Source of the DNA: Endocalyx cinctus
Taxonomy: Eukaryota > Ascomycota > Sordariomycetes > Amphisphaeriales > Apiosporaceae
Length of the DNA: 64,000 nt
Reading direction: 5' to 3'
Assembly (NCBI GenBank): GCA_001600455.1
Contig: BCKC01000009.1
Coordinates: 124,001 to 188,000 of the forward strand
Positions within the stretch are counted from its first letter, which is position 1. Every line of letters begins with the position of its first letter. Shown here piece by piece: positions 21,348 through 32,402 of this stretch. The notes below the pieces were generated by a model. The model made no database searches and was not told the DNA's origin. It worked only from the letters and a program-made list of their open reading frames with translations. A program made the translations under genes and the position numbers.

Positions 21348-23039
21348 CTACTCATCTTCGTCGGCGCTACTCCAGTCGACCTGGGGCTCGTACCCGTCCT
21401 CGGTTTTGGCGTTATGACCGTCCTCGGTCATCTCGCGCCAGGTGCTCCAAGTCAGCATGCCGAAAGCGACGACGATGACCAGCCCGCCCGTCAAGGCCGC
21501 GGCCGAGATGGGCACGCCCGTGATGATCCAGTCGGCGGCGGCCACGAGGAAGATGGTCAGCAGGGCGGCGACCGAGCTCAGCACGGGGCTGGTCAGGGAT
21601 ATGAGGACGAGGAAGGAGCCGGCGAAGGTGGCGTTCATGATGACCGAGATGAACAGGTAGAAGGCGGCCGCGCCGGTCGGCAGCTCGAACCTCTCCCAGC
21701 CGAGCACGTGGAGCACCGGGATCGGGACCCAGAGCACGAGCAGGGTGAAGAGGCCGATGCAGGAGCCGAAGGCGTTGGCGAAGATGGTGCCGCGCGCGGG
21801 GGAGACGCCGTCGGGCGGGCAGGCGTAGCGCTTGTACAGGACCTCGTACAGGCCGTAGAGGACGGAGCCGGCGCCGATGATGAGGTTGCCCAAGAGGCGG
21901 GTGCCGGCCTCGGGATTGTCCCGGTCCGCGCCCGCGTCCTTCGAGTCCCCGTAGGCGACGATCAAGACGCCGACGATGGCGACGGCGACGGCGACCGACT
22001 TGTCCAGGCGCAGGCGCTCCTTCAGCAGGGGCACACTGAAGGCGTAGGCGAAGAAGGCGCTCGAGTCGTAGATCGCCGTCAGATCGCTCGGGCTCGTCAT
22101 GTTGACGGCGACGTACCAGCTCAGGCCCGCGACGGTGAGGGCCGTCGTGATGAACGCCGTCGTTCGGAGTATGTAGGGGAACGGGTTCTCGTGCATCAGC
22201 ACGTTTCGGGGCACGTCGAGGTCGCGTCGCGCTACCATGTGCGCCGTCGAGCGGAGAAGGTATACGTGCCGACGCCAGAAGGCGGACCACGGCGTCTGGC
22301 GGCTCTGTAGGCGCAGCACGAGTAACTGCGCGGGCCATAGCAGAGACCACGATCCGTGCGTGAGGTATAACATGCAGTAGGCCTTGTTCCAACCGAGTTC
22401 GTGCTGAACATACCGTCCTAGCTCCGTCTGCACGCAGAACGAGACCAGAGAGACGACGAGGAATATGCCGGCTAGGGTGTACTTCTTGCGCGCAGCCAGG
22501 CGGGCGTGCGTCTGCGGTGATCGCGAGCGCATGGCCGACCGTCGCGAGAGGGTCGTCGTAGCTCTGGAAGGCGTTGGAATTTGATGAGATGACGATGCTG
22601 ATGTGATCAGGCGATCGTCGGGGTCGTGGTTGTGTCGTGTACGTCCCCTGCCTACATTCCCCGTTTCGGCGCTGGCGAGGTCTTCGACGTCGTCGTCGGA
22701 CTTTCTGACTAGGAGAGGGGTGCCAGAACGACCGTCTGCGTGTCGGAGAAAGGGAGGTCGAATGGAATCTGACATTGTATCGCTATCGTCTTGTTCTTGA
22801 TCTGATAAGTTGGGATGCGTAGTATGCTCGACTCTATCATCGAAATCTATCGTCTCGTCGTAAGGGTTCTTTTTTCTATCGTGGCCATTGGCAGTAGTAA
22901 CAGCTGAAGGAGGATGAAAGGGAGATTGGGATCGACGGCCGTTATTAATATTATTAGATGTAGAGGAATGTCTATCTATGGGATGTCTAGAAATATTCGA
23001 TAGAAATATATTATCACCGTCGCCCTTGATCAAAGGCAT
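21348..23039 (-). CDS. DMT-superfamily transporter (EamA/SLC35F-like)
   Basis: A single exon of 563 residues. The first 185 or so residues are polar and disordered, presumably cytosolic. From about residue 188 there are some ten hydrophobic segments, beginning with TLAGIFLVVSLVSFCVQTELG. The segment DLTAIYDSSAFFAYAFSVPLLKERL and the later LYGLYEVLYKRY are typical of the SLC35F / yeast Thi74-YML018C branch of the drug/metabolite transporter family. The substrate is unknown; nucleotide-sugar or thiamine-related transport has been proposed for relatives. A small acidic tail (DWSSADEDE) ends the protein. The start is the ATG giving MPLIKGDG; an in-frame ATG 13 codons upstream is possible. High GC in the membrane region creates long antisense frames, which I treat as shadows. 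Confidence 0.85.
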   Translation of the reverse strand: MPLIKGDGDNIFLSNISRHPIDRHSSTSNNINNGRRSQSPFHPPSAVTTANGHDRKKNPYDETIDFDDRVEHTTHPNLSDQEQDDSDTMSDSIRPPFLRHADGRSGTPLLVRKSDDDVEDLASAETGNVGRGRTRHNHDPDDRLITSASSSHQIPTPSRATTTLSRRSAMRSRSPQTHARLAARKKYTLAGIFLVVSLVSFCVQTELGRYVQHELGWNKAYCMLYLTHGSWSLLWPAQLLVLRLQSRQTPWSAFWRRHVYLLRSTAHMVARRDLDVPRNVLMHENPFPYILRTTAFITTALTVAGLSWYVAVNMTSPSDLTAIYDSSAFFAYAFSVPLLKERLRLDKSVAVAVAIVGVLIVAYGDSKDAGADRDNPEAGTRLLGNLIIGAGSVLYGLYEVLYKRYACPPDGVSPARGTIFANAFGSCIGLFTLLVLWVPIPVLHVLGWERFELPTGAAAFYLFISVIMNATFAGSFLVLISLTSPVLSSVAALLTIFLVAAADWIITGVPISAAALTGGLVIVVAFGMLTWSTWREMTEDGHNAKTEDGYEPQVDWSSADEDE

Positions 23040-23785
23040 TAAAAAGGAATGATAAATAAAAGATATACAGAGCGTCAAGCCCGGTAGATAGTAAACTTAG
23101 TAAAATAAGTCTACGGTTTACCGGTTCTGAGCTGATGCATGTACTGAACTAGTGAGAAGGTATTCAAACTTGGAAAGCCGACTTATGCGATAAGAAATAG
23201 AACGTGATTCGAAAAGGAAGCCAATAGCTGACTGGTTTTTATATTTTATTTGGTCTTCTGATTACTTTTCTCCGTGAAAAGAAAGATTAAAGATCTGAAC
23301 AGATTTAAGATGCAGATAGAGGATGACGCCAATACGTAGCAATTGTCACTATAACAAGGTTCCTCTTTACCGGAACTCCAATTAAAAGACCCTAAAATTA
23401 TCTCCCCCCTAAACAGTCCCCATCTAGGTGCTGTATCAGGGTATTCTAGCGTATGCAACAAGGGTAAAGGCAATCCGGCATGTGAACAACCCATACAAAC
23501 CTCACGAACCCAAGACCACGAGGAATCCCCCAAGTTATCATTACTCAATCTGCCAATCTTATCATCCCGAATTACTTCGTGTAAGATCATAAAATGCTGT
23601 AAAAGTTTCATATATATTATGCCCAGATTCACAAAAACTAATAATCACAATATTCTTCTATTTGAGTCACTCTGTTACCTAATAACCATGTAATGAAAAT
23701 ACCACGTTCTACGTACACTTTACAACGGGTGTCGAGATAGCATCAGTTCAAAGTTCAGATTGGTATATCTGTCCCATCCTGACCA
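23040..23785. other. Spacer between two minus-strand genes
   Basis: A 745-base spacer, promoter of the transporter and 3' UTR of the aldo-keto reductase. An open frame at 23246-23632 has no homology signal I recognise and lies in ordinary AT-rich sequence. Confidence 0.6.
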
Positions 23786-24921
23786 TTACTTAGCACCGGC
23801 GCCAAACAGGACTTCTCTCGCGTCATAGCCGTATACGGTTTCGCCATGCCAATAATTAGGGGCGTCGGCCTTGGCAATCTTCCAAGCATCGTCGAGAGCT
23901 TTCACCACATCTTCGGGTAGAGGTCCCTTTTCCAAGTTATCCAGATTACCCTCGAGCTGGTCGTGTGAGCTGACACCGATGAGAATGCCGTCGTTGCCGT
24001 TCTTGATCTTGAGAGCGGAATGATGCAGCGCCCATCTTAGCGCAGTCTCGATCATGGTCAGTCCCGGGTGCTTCTCAACCGCCTGCTCTATCGTCTGCAA
24101 AGCCTTGAATGTGCTCTCTTTGTAATACCGTTTCCGGTAGTTAGCTCCCGTCGAACTCTTGGAGCTAAACCTTCCTTCGGACGGGTCGATATCCATGCTC
24201 TTGATCTTTCCGCTGAACAACCCGCCGGCGATAGGATTATAGATGACGACGTCGATGCCATATCGCCGACAGGTTGGGATCAACTCGGGTTCAATGCCGC
24301 GCGTGATGGCGTTGTACATGGCCTGGTAAATAGTAGGCCGTACCCAGTTGTTGTATTTGCACATCATGACCACCTCGGCGACTTCCGAAGCGGTATAGTT
24401 AGACAACCCGAGCTGGACAAACTTTCCGGCCTTGTGAAGCTTGTCCATAGTGGAAAAGGTCTCGTAGAAGGGGGTGGCACGGTCGGCGGCGTGGATGTAG
24501 AGGATCTATATGACGCATCAGTCACTAATGAACCTCTAACGCCAAAAAGATAGAGAGAGAGAGAGAGAGAATAGGTCAAACTTACGTCTAGGCAATCGGT
24601 TCCCAATTCCTTAAGACTAGTTTCTAGGGATTCTTCGACCTTGGCGGCCTGGTGGTCACCTGGCTGGCTAGGATACTGGATCTTGGTCGCGAGAGTAAGT
24701 CCCCGTTCTTTCCATTTTGCCTCTCTCGTAAAGGCTTCTTGCTTGCGGCCGGTATAAACTCTAGCGGTGTCAACTTCGTTGTAACCGCGTGCTTGGAAAG
24801 TGTCGAGAATTTTGTTGAAGTCGCCTAAGTCGGTGATACGGGCGCCTTCGTCGGCATTGTACCCAAAGGTCATAAGACCGAGGATAATGCGGTCTTTGGG
24901 ATTAGAAGCTACAAGAGGCAT
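23786..24921 (-). CDS. Aldo-keto reductase (AKR7-like)
   Basis: Two exons, 24586-24921 and 23786-24505, with an 80-base intron whose donor is GTAAGT and which contains a CT-repeat on the sense strand; 351 residues. The AKR catalytic tetrad is visible: Asp51 and Tyr56 in NEVDTARVYTG, Lys80 in LATKIQYP, and His117 in LYIHAADR at the start of exon 2. The fold is that of the aflatoxin-aldehyde-reductase group (AKR7), NADPH-dependent reductases of aldehydes and ketones; a detoxifying role in the cytosol is likely but the substrate cannot be read from sequence. The conserved LGLSNY and QAMYNAI segments support this. It is divergent from the MBF-type factor, sharing a 912-base spacer. Confidence 0.92.
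24506..24585 (-). other. Intron of the aldo-keto reductase gene
   Basis: An 80-base phase-0 intron, GTAAGT...ATAG. A (GA)n run at about 24551-24570 on the plus strand makes a CT-rich tract on the sense strand just after the donor. Confidence 0.9.
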
Positions 24922-25029
24922 GATGATTGTTTCTTTTCTTTTTCTTGTTTCTTGTGTGGATAGATTGTATTTGATGCGTCACTAGGAGATGGGGGGACTA
25001 AATTTCCAATTAACAAGGAAATGGCTGGA

Positions 25030-25036
25030 ATTTATA
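25030..25036 (-). promoter_or_regulatory. Possible TATA box of the AKR gene
   Basis: TATAAAT on the minus strand, about 110 bases upstream of the AKR ATG. Confidence 0.45.
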
Positions 25037-25477
25037 GGTAAAAGATTGTGCATTCTTCAAAGTTAAACCCCGTGATGTCGTTGGCGGCAGGGTGTATGGG
25101 TCTTCGGCGATAAAGGTATCATACATATGTATATCCATATTGTAAGTACCCAGCATGGAAAGGACTATACCTAAGCAGTTTCTTAACTCCTAAATACCTT
25201 AGAAATCAACTTCAAGTGAAGCGCAGCACTCCGATTTGCTCACTTTTTATTTTGGATTATATCAACCCATCTAGAAATGATGGCATCATTGCATGCTGGC
25301 GCGATAGTGTACGATCGCCTTGTGATACCCCACCTATCCACCATCCACTATCTCGGCGCTCGTGCGTAACTTACTGTGTACCCGAGGACGTAGTACACAG
25401 TAAAAGAATATTTCATTCTTATGAGTATATGTATTTATATAGTAATATTTACGAAATGGTATTTATCATCTCAATTA

Positions 25478-25575
25478 ACGCGTCCCAGGTATATCTCTTT
25501 CGCGTCTTAACGTTATCGTCTCCTAATTAGTTTCGCTTGCCGCTTAATTCGCGTTTCTTCTCCGCTCACCGCGTT
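25478..25575 (+). promoter_or_regulatory. MCB/E2F-like site group
   Basis: One exact MCB core ACGCGT at 25478-25483, one TTTCGCGTC at 25498-25506, one TTCGCGTTT at 25548-25556 and a CCGCGTT near 25570, all within 100 bases and about 260-355 bases upstream of the MBF-type gene. MBF-family factors bind ACGCGT, so this may be an autoregulatory control region. This is an inference from motif matches. Confidence 0.45.
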
Positions 25576-25833
25576 CCTTTTCTCGTTTTAATTTAAATAA
25601 GACCCTTTCATCGACTGACTTTAATACGTAACTTATGTAATGATTCGAGCTTCTTTTTTTTTGTTGGCCGAGATCCATAAGTCATAAGCCAAACTATCTA
25701 TCTTTCTTTACACTATTTAAGACCGTCATCCAAAATTCCTTCTTTTACCTTTCTCACGAATAATATAAATAGATTGTTCTCGTTTTGTCATCTTTAATAA
25801 ATAGTATATAAAGTCAATTCAATTTTTGCCATC

Positions 25834-28059
25834 ATGGTGAAAGATACCAAAGATGTACCTGCGCCAGGCCCCGGAATATATAGTGCGACGTATAGTGGTG
25901 TAAGTAGCAATCCATCCATCGTCATCTTTATATATATTTACAGCCTCGTATATTTATATAATGCTAACATCATCCTAGATTCCTGTGTACGAGTTTCAAT
26001 TCGGTGTCGACTTGAAGGAACATGTTATGCGACGAAGGCAGGATGATTGGATTAACGCTACGCATATTCTTAAAGCTGCTGGCTTCGATAAACCTGCCCG
26101 AACTCGTATTCTCGAGCGCGAAGTACAAAAAGATACTCATGAGAAGATTCAAGGTGGTTACGGAAAATATCAGGGCACCTGGATCCCCTTAGAGAGTGGT
26201 GAACAACTTGCGCATCGCAATGGTGTATACGATCGCCTGAAACCCATCTTCGAGTTCATACCCGGCCCCGAAAGCCCTCCGCCTGCTCCCCGTCATGCGA
26301 GTAAACCCAAGGCGCCCAGAAAACCTGCCGTGCCGAAATGGAAGAATGGTATACTACTGACCCTTTTCAACCCTTTAAGAATGAATCGCATCTAATATTT
26401 CCTCGTGATGAAGCTGCCGCCGCACCACCGCCCGCGAAACCCCAACCGCAGTCGCAACATGCACAACTCCAACAACTTCAGCCACATCAACCGCACGACG
26501 AGTTTGAAAATGCTAGTCAACAGTTGAACGAAGACGATACCCCCGACAACGTTACCGTCGCTTCCATGTCCTATATAGCAGAAGATGAGCGTCACGATTT
26601 ATCCCACTACTCGACCGGACACCGTAAGAGGAGGCGCGAAGAAAGCATGCAAGACATTACCGATCAGCAACATGCCGTCTACGGCGATGAATTACTTGAC
26701 TACTTTCTCCTTTCTCAACAAGATACCCTCACCTATAGGCCCGAACCTCCACCAAACTTTCAGCCGGACTATCCTATCGACTCGGAAAGACATACCGCTC
26801 TGCACTGGGCCAGCGCCATGGGCGATGTTGACGTGATTAAACAACTAAAACGGTTTGGCGCCAATTTAGCCGTGCAGAATATCCGAGGCGAGACTCCTTT
26901 TATGCGCTCCGTCAACTTCACCAACTGCTTCGAAAAAAAGACCTTTCCCGCCGTCATAACCGAATTATTCGACACCGTGGAATACCGTGACAGCTCCGGG
27001 TGTACCGTTTTACATCACGCAGCTATTATGAAGAGTGGTCGAGTGACCAGCCATTCGTGCTCTCGTTACTACCTAGAAAACATTCTCAATAAATTACAGG
27101 AGTCGTTCGGCACAAACCAGGTGCAGCACTTCATCGACGCGCAAGATGTCTCCGGCAATACCGCACTTCACTTAGCCGCGAAGGCCAACGCCCGAAAGTG
27201 CATACGCTCCCTCTTAGGCCGCGGCGCCTCAACCAATATTCCCAACCAAGAGGGCGTTCGCGCCGAGGATCTAATCAAGGAGATAAATGCCACTCGCAGC
27301 TCAAACAAAGAGCGCATGCCGCAACGATCATCGTCACCTTTCGCCCCAGACTCTCAGCGTCGCGTTTCGTTCCGCGACGTGTCGCTTACCGGTGAAGCAG
27401 ACGTAACCGAATCATTCCATTCGGAAGCGGCGAATGCCGTGGCGAAGAGTATTAAACCGCTCGTCTTGGTGAAATTCCAAGCCCTAGCGCAGAGCTACGA
27501 GGACGAGTGGAAGGAAAAGAGCACAGCCGAGAACGAGGCCCGTCGGCTGCTAGGTAATACCGAGAACGACCTCGAGGCCATATGCAGGGAGGTGGCGGAG
27601 CTGGAATCCCGGCTCGAGGCCCCCGAGCAGGCCGAGCGGGCCGCCCAAGAGGCAACCGCCCTTCAGAAGGAGGTGCTGTCGCTCGTGGCCGCGGAGAGCC
27701 AGCGTCAGCTGCAGCACTCGGTAGATCAGGCGTTGGCTATCATGAACGGCGACGGCGGCGACGACTCGTACGAGGATCGGCTCGAGCTCGCGCGCGAGCT
27801 GATGGTACTGATCCAGGAACAGCGCACGGTGGAGCGGGAGTACGTTGACGCCCTGAGCCTGTCGGGCACGGGCGAGAAGATCGAGAAATACAGACGTCTG
27901 CTGCGGAAATGTCTGGACAGGAAGGACGCCGATAATCTGGATGCCAACCTGGACGAGCTGATCGACATGATGGAGGACGAGAGAAGCAGCGTCGAGGGCC
28001 AGACGGAGAAAGAACCGGCGAGGTTGCCTTTGGCCGGTGATCCGATGGTGATTTGCTGA
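25834..28059 (+). CDS. MBP1: APSES-ankyrin transcription factor (MBF subunit, Mbp1/Res-like)
   Basis: Three exons: 25834-25899, 25979-26348 and 26414-28059; 693 residues. Intron 1 (79 bases) has donor GTAAGT and branch GCTAAC. Intron 2 (65 bases) has donor GTATAC, a branch-like TCTAAT and acceptor GAAG; without it the frame ends at 26395. The N-terminus (about 23-120) is an APSES/KilA-N DNA-binding domain, with VDLKEHVMRRRQDDWINATHILK and a GGYGKYQGTWIP segment. Ankyrin repeats follow at about 268-300, 337-365 and 389-425 (HTALHWASAMGD, CTVLHHAAI, NTALHLAAKAN), then a coiled-coil region (about 495-590). This is the layout of yeast Mbp1/Swi4 and fission-yeast Res1/Res2, which with Swi6/Cdc10 drive G1/S genes through ACGCGT boxes. 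It acts in the nucleus. Which member it is within the family cannot be decided here. Confidence 0.94.
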
Positions 28060-31000
28060 AAAAAAAAATTTTTTTGTTAATACAGAGAACACTTGTTCGT
28101 TTCTTCTTTCTTCAAACACCTTGCTTTCTTGGAGGATCCAATGAGAAAGACGGAGAGAGCGACGTATATACCATGCATGGGCATATTTCGGCTTTTAGGA
28201 GTTGGGGAGGTTGAATAAAGCACCGGCTTAAGCAAGATGGATGGATAAGCCGGGAAGAAAGGGATGGGAGCTAGGTAATGAAATCAAGGCGAGGCAAGGA
28301 GTTTTTGTTTCGTTCAAGTCATCTTCATCGTTATGCTTCGATTAATGTCCTCTTCCCATAATATGACTAAGTTACTGTAATTACTGGTTGAGATTGCATC
28401 TGTAAACTGCTATCCATGTGTCGCTCTGCGTAATTGGAATTTGAGAGGCGAGAGTCTACAATTTATCTTCAGCATACATACCCCTGATCCGTACCTTTTC
28501 GCATTATACACAGCATATGGGGTGAGAGGGCGTGTACGGGGTGTAGAATATGTAGGTGTATATCGCTGCCTACGTTACTTCATAAAGTCATTTTTCCGAA
28601 GTTAATGACTAGAGTTATGAAGATCAAGTCTAATATAAATCCATATCCTGCTGAAATACGGTAGCTCTGGCATCAAATACTAACTCCTTACCTCATATCT
28701 CTTCACCATGAAAGTCCATCGCCTACCTCATACCAGTCCTATCTTAAAACTCGACTTCCATTGTTTATCTATCCCTTCTATTTTCATCCAATCCTATTTA
28801 ATATGTATAGCGGGCTCAGTAGGAAGCCTGCTTATTCCTTTCCAAGACCACAAATGAATTTCCAGCACCGATGGCGATGTCCCCTTGCGCGGATACCCCG
28901 AACTAGGCAACTTTTATTTTATCTTATTCGCCTCTCTTGCCTTCATATCCGCCGCCCTCGGCAGGATCTCCGCTCAGACACATCGTATCTCGATACCTAC
29001 GTTAAGGAGTCAGCTCTGATCCACAAATAGAAATAAATGAATGTAAGCTCCTCGATAGACCGCTAGCAGATTCTAGAGCCAATATATATAAAAAATAAAA
29101 AAAATAAAAAGATATCGCGGCGTAGAGTATCGAGGGTAGCAAATCCAAGTGGATAGTATTACGGTGTAAGTAAGCCATTTCATTTTCTGGGTCAGGAAGA
29201 ACGTGTTACTATTCATATGTGGATGTGGATATTGGTCGTTCCTCATCTGCATTTTGTTCTAGCGCGGTGTGTAAGTCGAGGCCGAGTTGTTGAAGACTAG
29301 ACAGCTAGGAAGGATTCAACCGACTTAGGTGAATTCAAAAAGATACGAGAGGCGGTGGATGAGGGCAAGGATACGTGAGTGTATGTTACGGTAAGTATTA
29401 GATGTTTTACATCAGCTAAGGAGTAGTAGTCATGATCCTCTTTATTATCCAAGCTTTTGTTCTAAACAGAGATGCACACCAAAGAGCAGGGGATAGTTGA
29501 CCAAACGAGCAACAACTCCTAATAAAATGACTATTAATAAGAAAACCTCTTTTCAATCAAGCGGTGGTACTGCTTGCTTATTAAATGATATATTTATGTG
29601 AACACCGACAATCTATCTTCACTTCAGCAACTGTTTCTTGATTTGAGCAAGTTTTTAAGGACGACGTCGAGTAAAAAGTTTTGTGGTGGCTCACGAGCTC
29701 AGGTTTTTCGCCCCCCCCCCCTTTTTAAGTACTTGCTAACGCTCTAAATTGTTATTTCCGAATGAAATAACGCCTTTTACCGATCGATGGGAACCGGCCA
29801 GCTCATTCGGACATAATGGTACGACAGGTTACATTATAAAGCGGCCCGGTGTGCAATGAGGCAGCTCAAGAGCGAGGTGATCGTGTATTGATTTGTCAAA
29901 TTATATCGAGACTAGAACATACGGTGTTCTGTTTATTACTTGCCTGTTTCTTTCTCGAGTCCTAACGTTGAGAAGAACGCAGGACGAGATGGTAGGATCA
30001 AGTTCTAGCCAACCAGTACTTTCGCAAATCTTGGATATGTCTGGCTGAGATGAATCGATCATCTGACCATTATAAATTACTTCACCGCTTAGCGAAGCCT
30101 CCTTTTTCTTTAAAAAAAAAAAAAAAAAAAAACTCGAATGATTTCTGAGTGTGAACCGGTAGATAGATGAAGCACTGGGCAGAGCAAAATCCATAGAGGA
30201 ACCTCCAAAACTCGAAGGGAAAAAAAAGAAAGAGACGGAATTCTCGGAAAGGATATTGCCCTCAGTAGTTTCACCACTACGTAATCAGCGTTATTTTATT
30301 TAATTTATTTTCTTTCCTCCTCCATTTCGGTGTCAGCATTGCGACATGTCATATAGGATTGCTAATTGAGAGACCTTTCGCCAGATACAATCTTACCGAT
30401 TATAGACGGCCCTTAGATAAACTCGGGAGCGTTTGGCCATGCGTCACGAATCTATAGGTAGGGATAGCTTGTACTTTTATGTATGCATACGGTATCGACA
30501 AGGCGCATGTAAGCACTTATTCAAGTATACCTCCATATGCTGTTTATCGAGCATGGTCTCTCCCCCCCCTTGTCAATGGTATGATTCCAAGCATTTAAAG
30601 GACTACAGAGATCATCTTGATCCCCGAAGTCCGCGGGAATTGATCCTTTACTATAGTACATAAGTTATCATAACGGCTTTAATGGTATTAGGATGTGGAA
30701 TTTCTAGAAGCGCGATAATCCCTGAAAGCTGGCAAAGGATCATAGTGTATGTGTGTGTAAAAGCGAGAACACTATAGACAGTGACCAGACTCTTTTTGGT
30801 TAGATACGAGAATCTCACTAGAAAGCAAAGCATAACATGTCAGCTTCTACTTCAGCTAGAGTGACCATCGACAGAGGACCAAGGTCTACTTAAACAAGCT
30901 ATTTACTAACAACGTATAAATAGTGAAGTGATACAAAAGAGGTTGGCATACGAGTATCTCGTTATTAACGGGGTAGAAGCTCTACCTAATATACCGTGTT

Positions 31001-32366
31001 GTCATAAATCAAACCAGGTCCTGTGATAACTTATAAGACGACAAAGTTCAATAGAGGATTAGATGACTGTAGTTTTGTTTATGGAATTTTCTAGTTATCT
31101 GCAATAGAAATTGAAGCCGCCAGCATACTGTCACTACGTATTCGGCAAGACCCTTTTAAATGGACTGTCTTTTTTTTTTTTTTTTTTTTTAAGTTTTCCT
31201 AGAGGGTCGACTGGTTTAGAGTCTGATTGATAACTCTAAACGAAGTCACAAAAGTAAATGCGGAGATGGTGCATGTCAAGATCGGCTGCCACGTCAATGA
31301 TAATAGATTCAGAGAAGTACTCCGCGCGTGATTATGTAGGATCACTAGCGCTGGCGGGACTGTGATCCGTAGGCTTACTGCACTTGAGATCAAAAGGTGA
31401 GAAGGAGGAAGAACGAAAGAAGCAAAGCAAACTATGCCCCATCCACAGCAGCTAGAAGCTTACATGAGACTCCATTGGCACCGCACCTAGTAGGCTTTTA
31501 AATCGACGAAGCAAGACCAAGTTTGTAATAGAAATGCTACGTCAGAATCATTGTCCACTTCCAACTTGAACACAGATAAGCTGACGAGACACGATATATC
31601 GAGATGACGACTGACACCGGGACTTTTGGGGCCCAACAATTCTCTCATGTTCAACTCTTGCCAAATTGAAGCGGCAGGAAGATATCAAACCAAGATGATG
31701 ACGATGACGATGATGATGGCAGATTGTACGGCGGATACGAGCCGCTTTGTTCAAGCCGCCGTAAACTGGCCAGTAGGATTAAGACGTTGATCAGTATGAC
31801 AGCGAAGAAGGTTCTCACTCTGAGTCTAACAGTCCTTGCCGTAGACCCCACGTCGCGTGTAAAGGCATTGGGAGGGGAAAGGGCTGCGTGTATGGTGTGT
31901 ACGGTGGCTCAAGTGGCCCAACGTGGGCCGTATATCCGTACATTATAGGATTGTTTTTTTTTTTTGTGTTTGTGTTTTGTGTTTTGTGTTTGTTTTTGAC
32001 CACGAAGTGGCCAGTACGGGGTCACGATGATTTGTCAACACGGTATATCATATCGTGAATGAAAAGAGAATTCGAAATAAGTTTTATGACGCGTAGTCCT
32101 TCGCCAAGTGAGGCACAGTCAACCGCGTACGTTCATCTCTAGCCGTTATTAATTACATAATATATAAATATGTATCGGTTCAGACCAGCTGAATGCTTGC
32201 GTATATCGTACGTTTACACCTCGGCCGAGTCATCAGACGGACAGCCTTGCTATCGGAGGCTTGAAATAGTGGAAAGAAAATAAACAAATAAGAATGATTC
32301 AAAGCAAATATTAGTAATAAGTTAATTAATATGGGTCAGACGGCCGTTGAGGACGAAGTCCCTGCA

Positions 32367-32370
<4 letters not shown>

Positions 32371-32399
<29 letters not shown>
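32371..32399. repeat. Poly(A) tract, 29 bases
   Basis: Uninterrupted A homopolymer in the long spacer. Confidence 0.9.

Positions 32400-32402
<3 letters not shown>

Larger units (their letters stand above)
24922..25833. other. Divergent promoter, AKR / MBF-type factor
   Basis: A 912-base spacer between two divergent starts. On the AKR side there is a TATAAAT element at 25030-25036. On the MBF side there is a group of CGCGT-type sites (25478-25575), then a T/C-rich leader. No gene seen. Confidence 0.7.

Noticed and set aside
21282..22392. Long open frames (342 residues on +, 326 residues on - in another register) over the transporter gene
   Set aside because: They overlap the GC-rich membrane region of a clear transporter frame and translate to Arg/Gly/Asp-rich low-complexity protein, as expected of shadow frames.
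26349..26379. A 31-base alternative for intron 2 of the MBF-type gene (ending TTTAAG)
   Set aside because: Too short for splicing and it places a stop codon at the join; the 65-base version has a branch site and keeps the frame.
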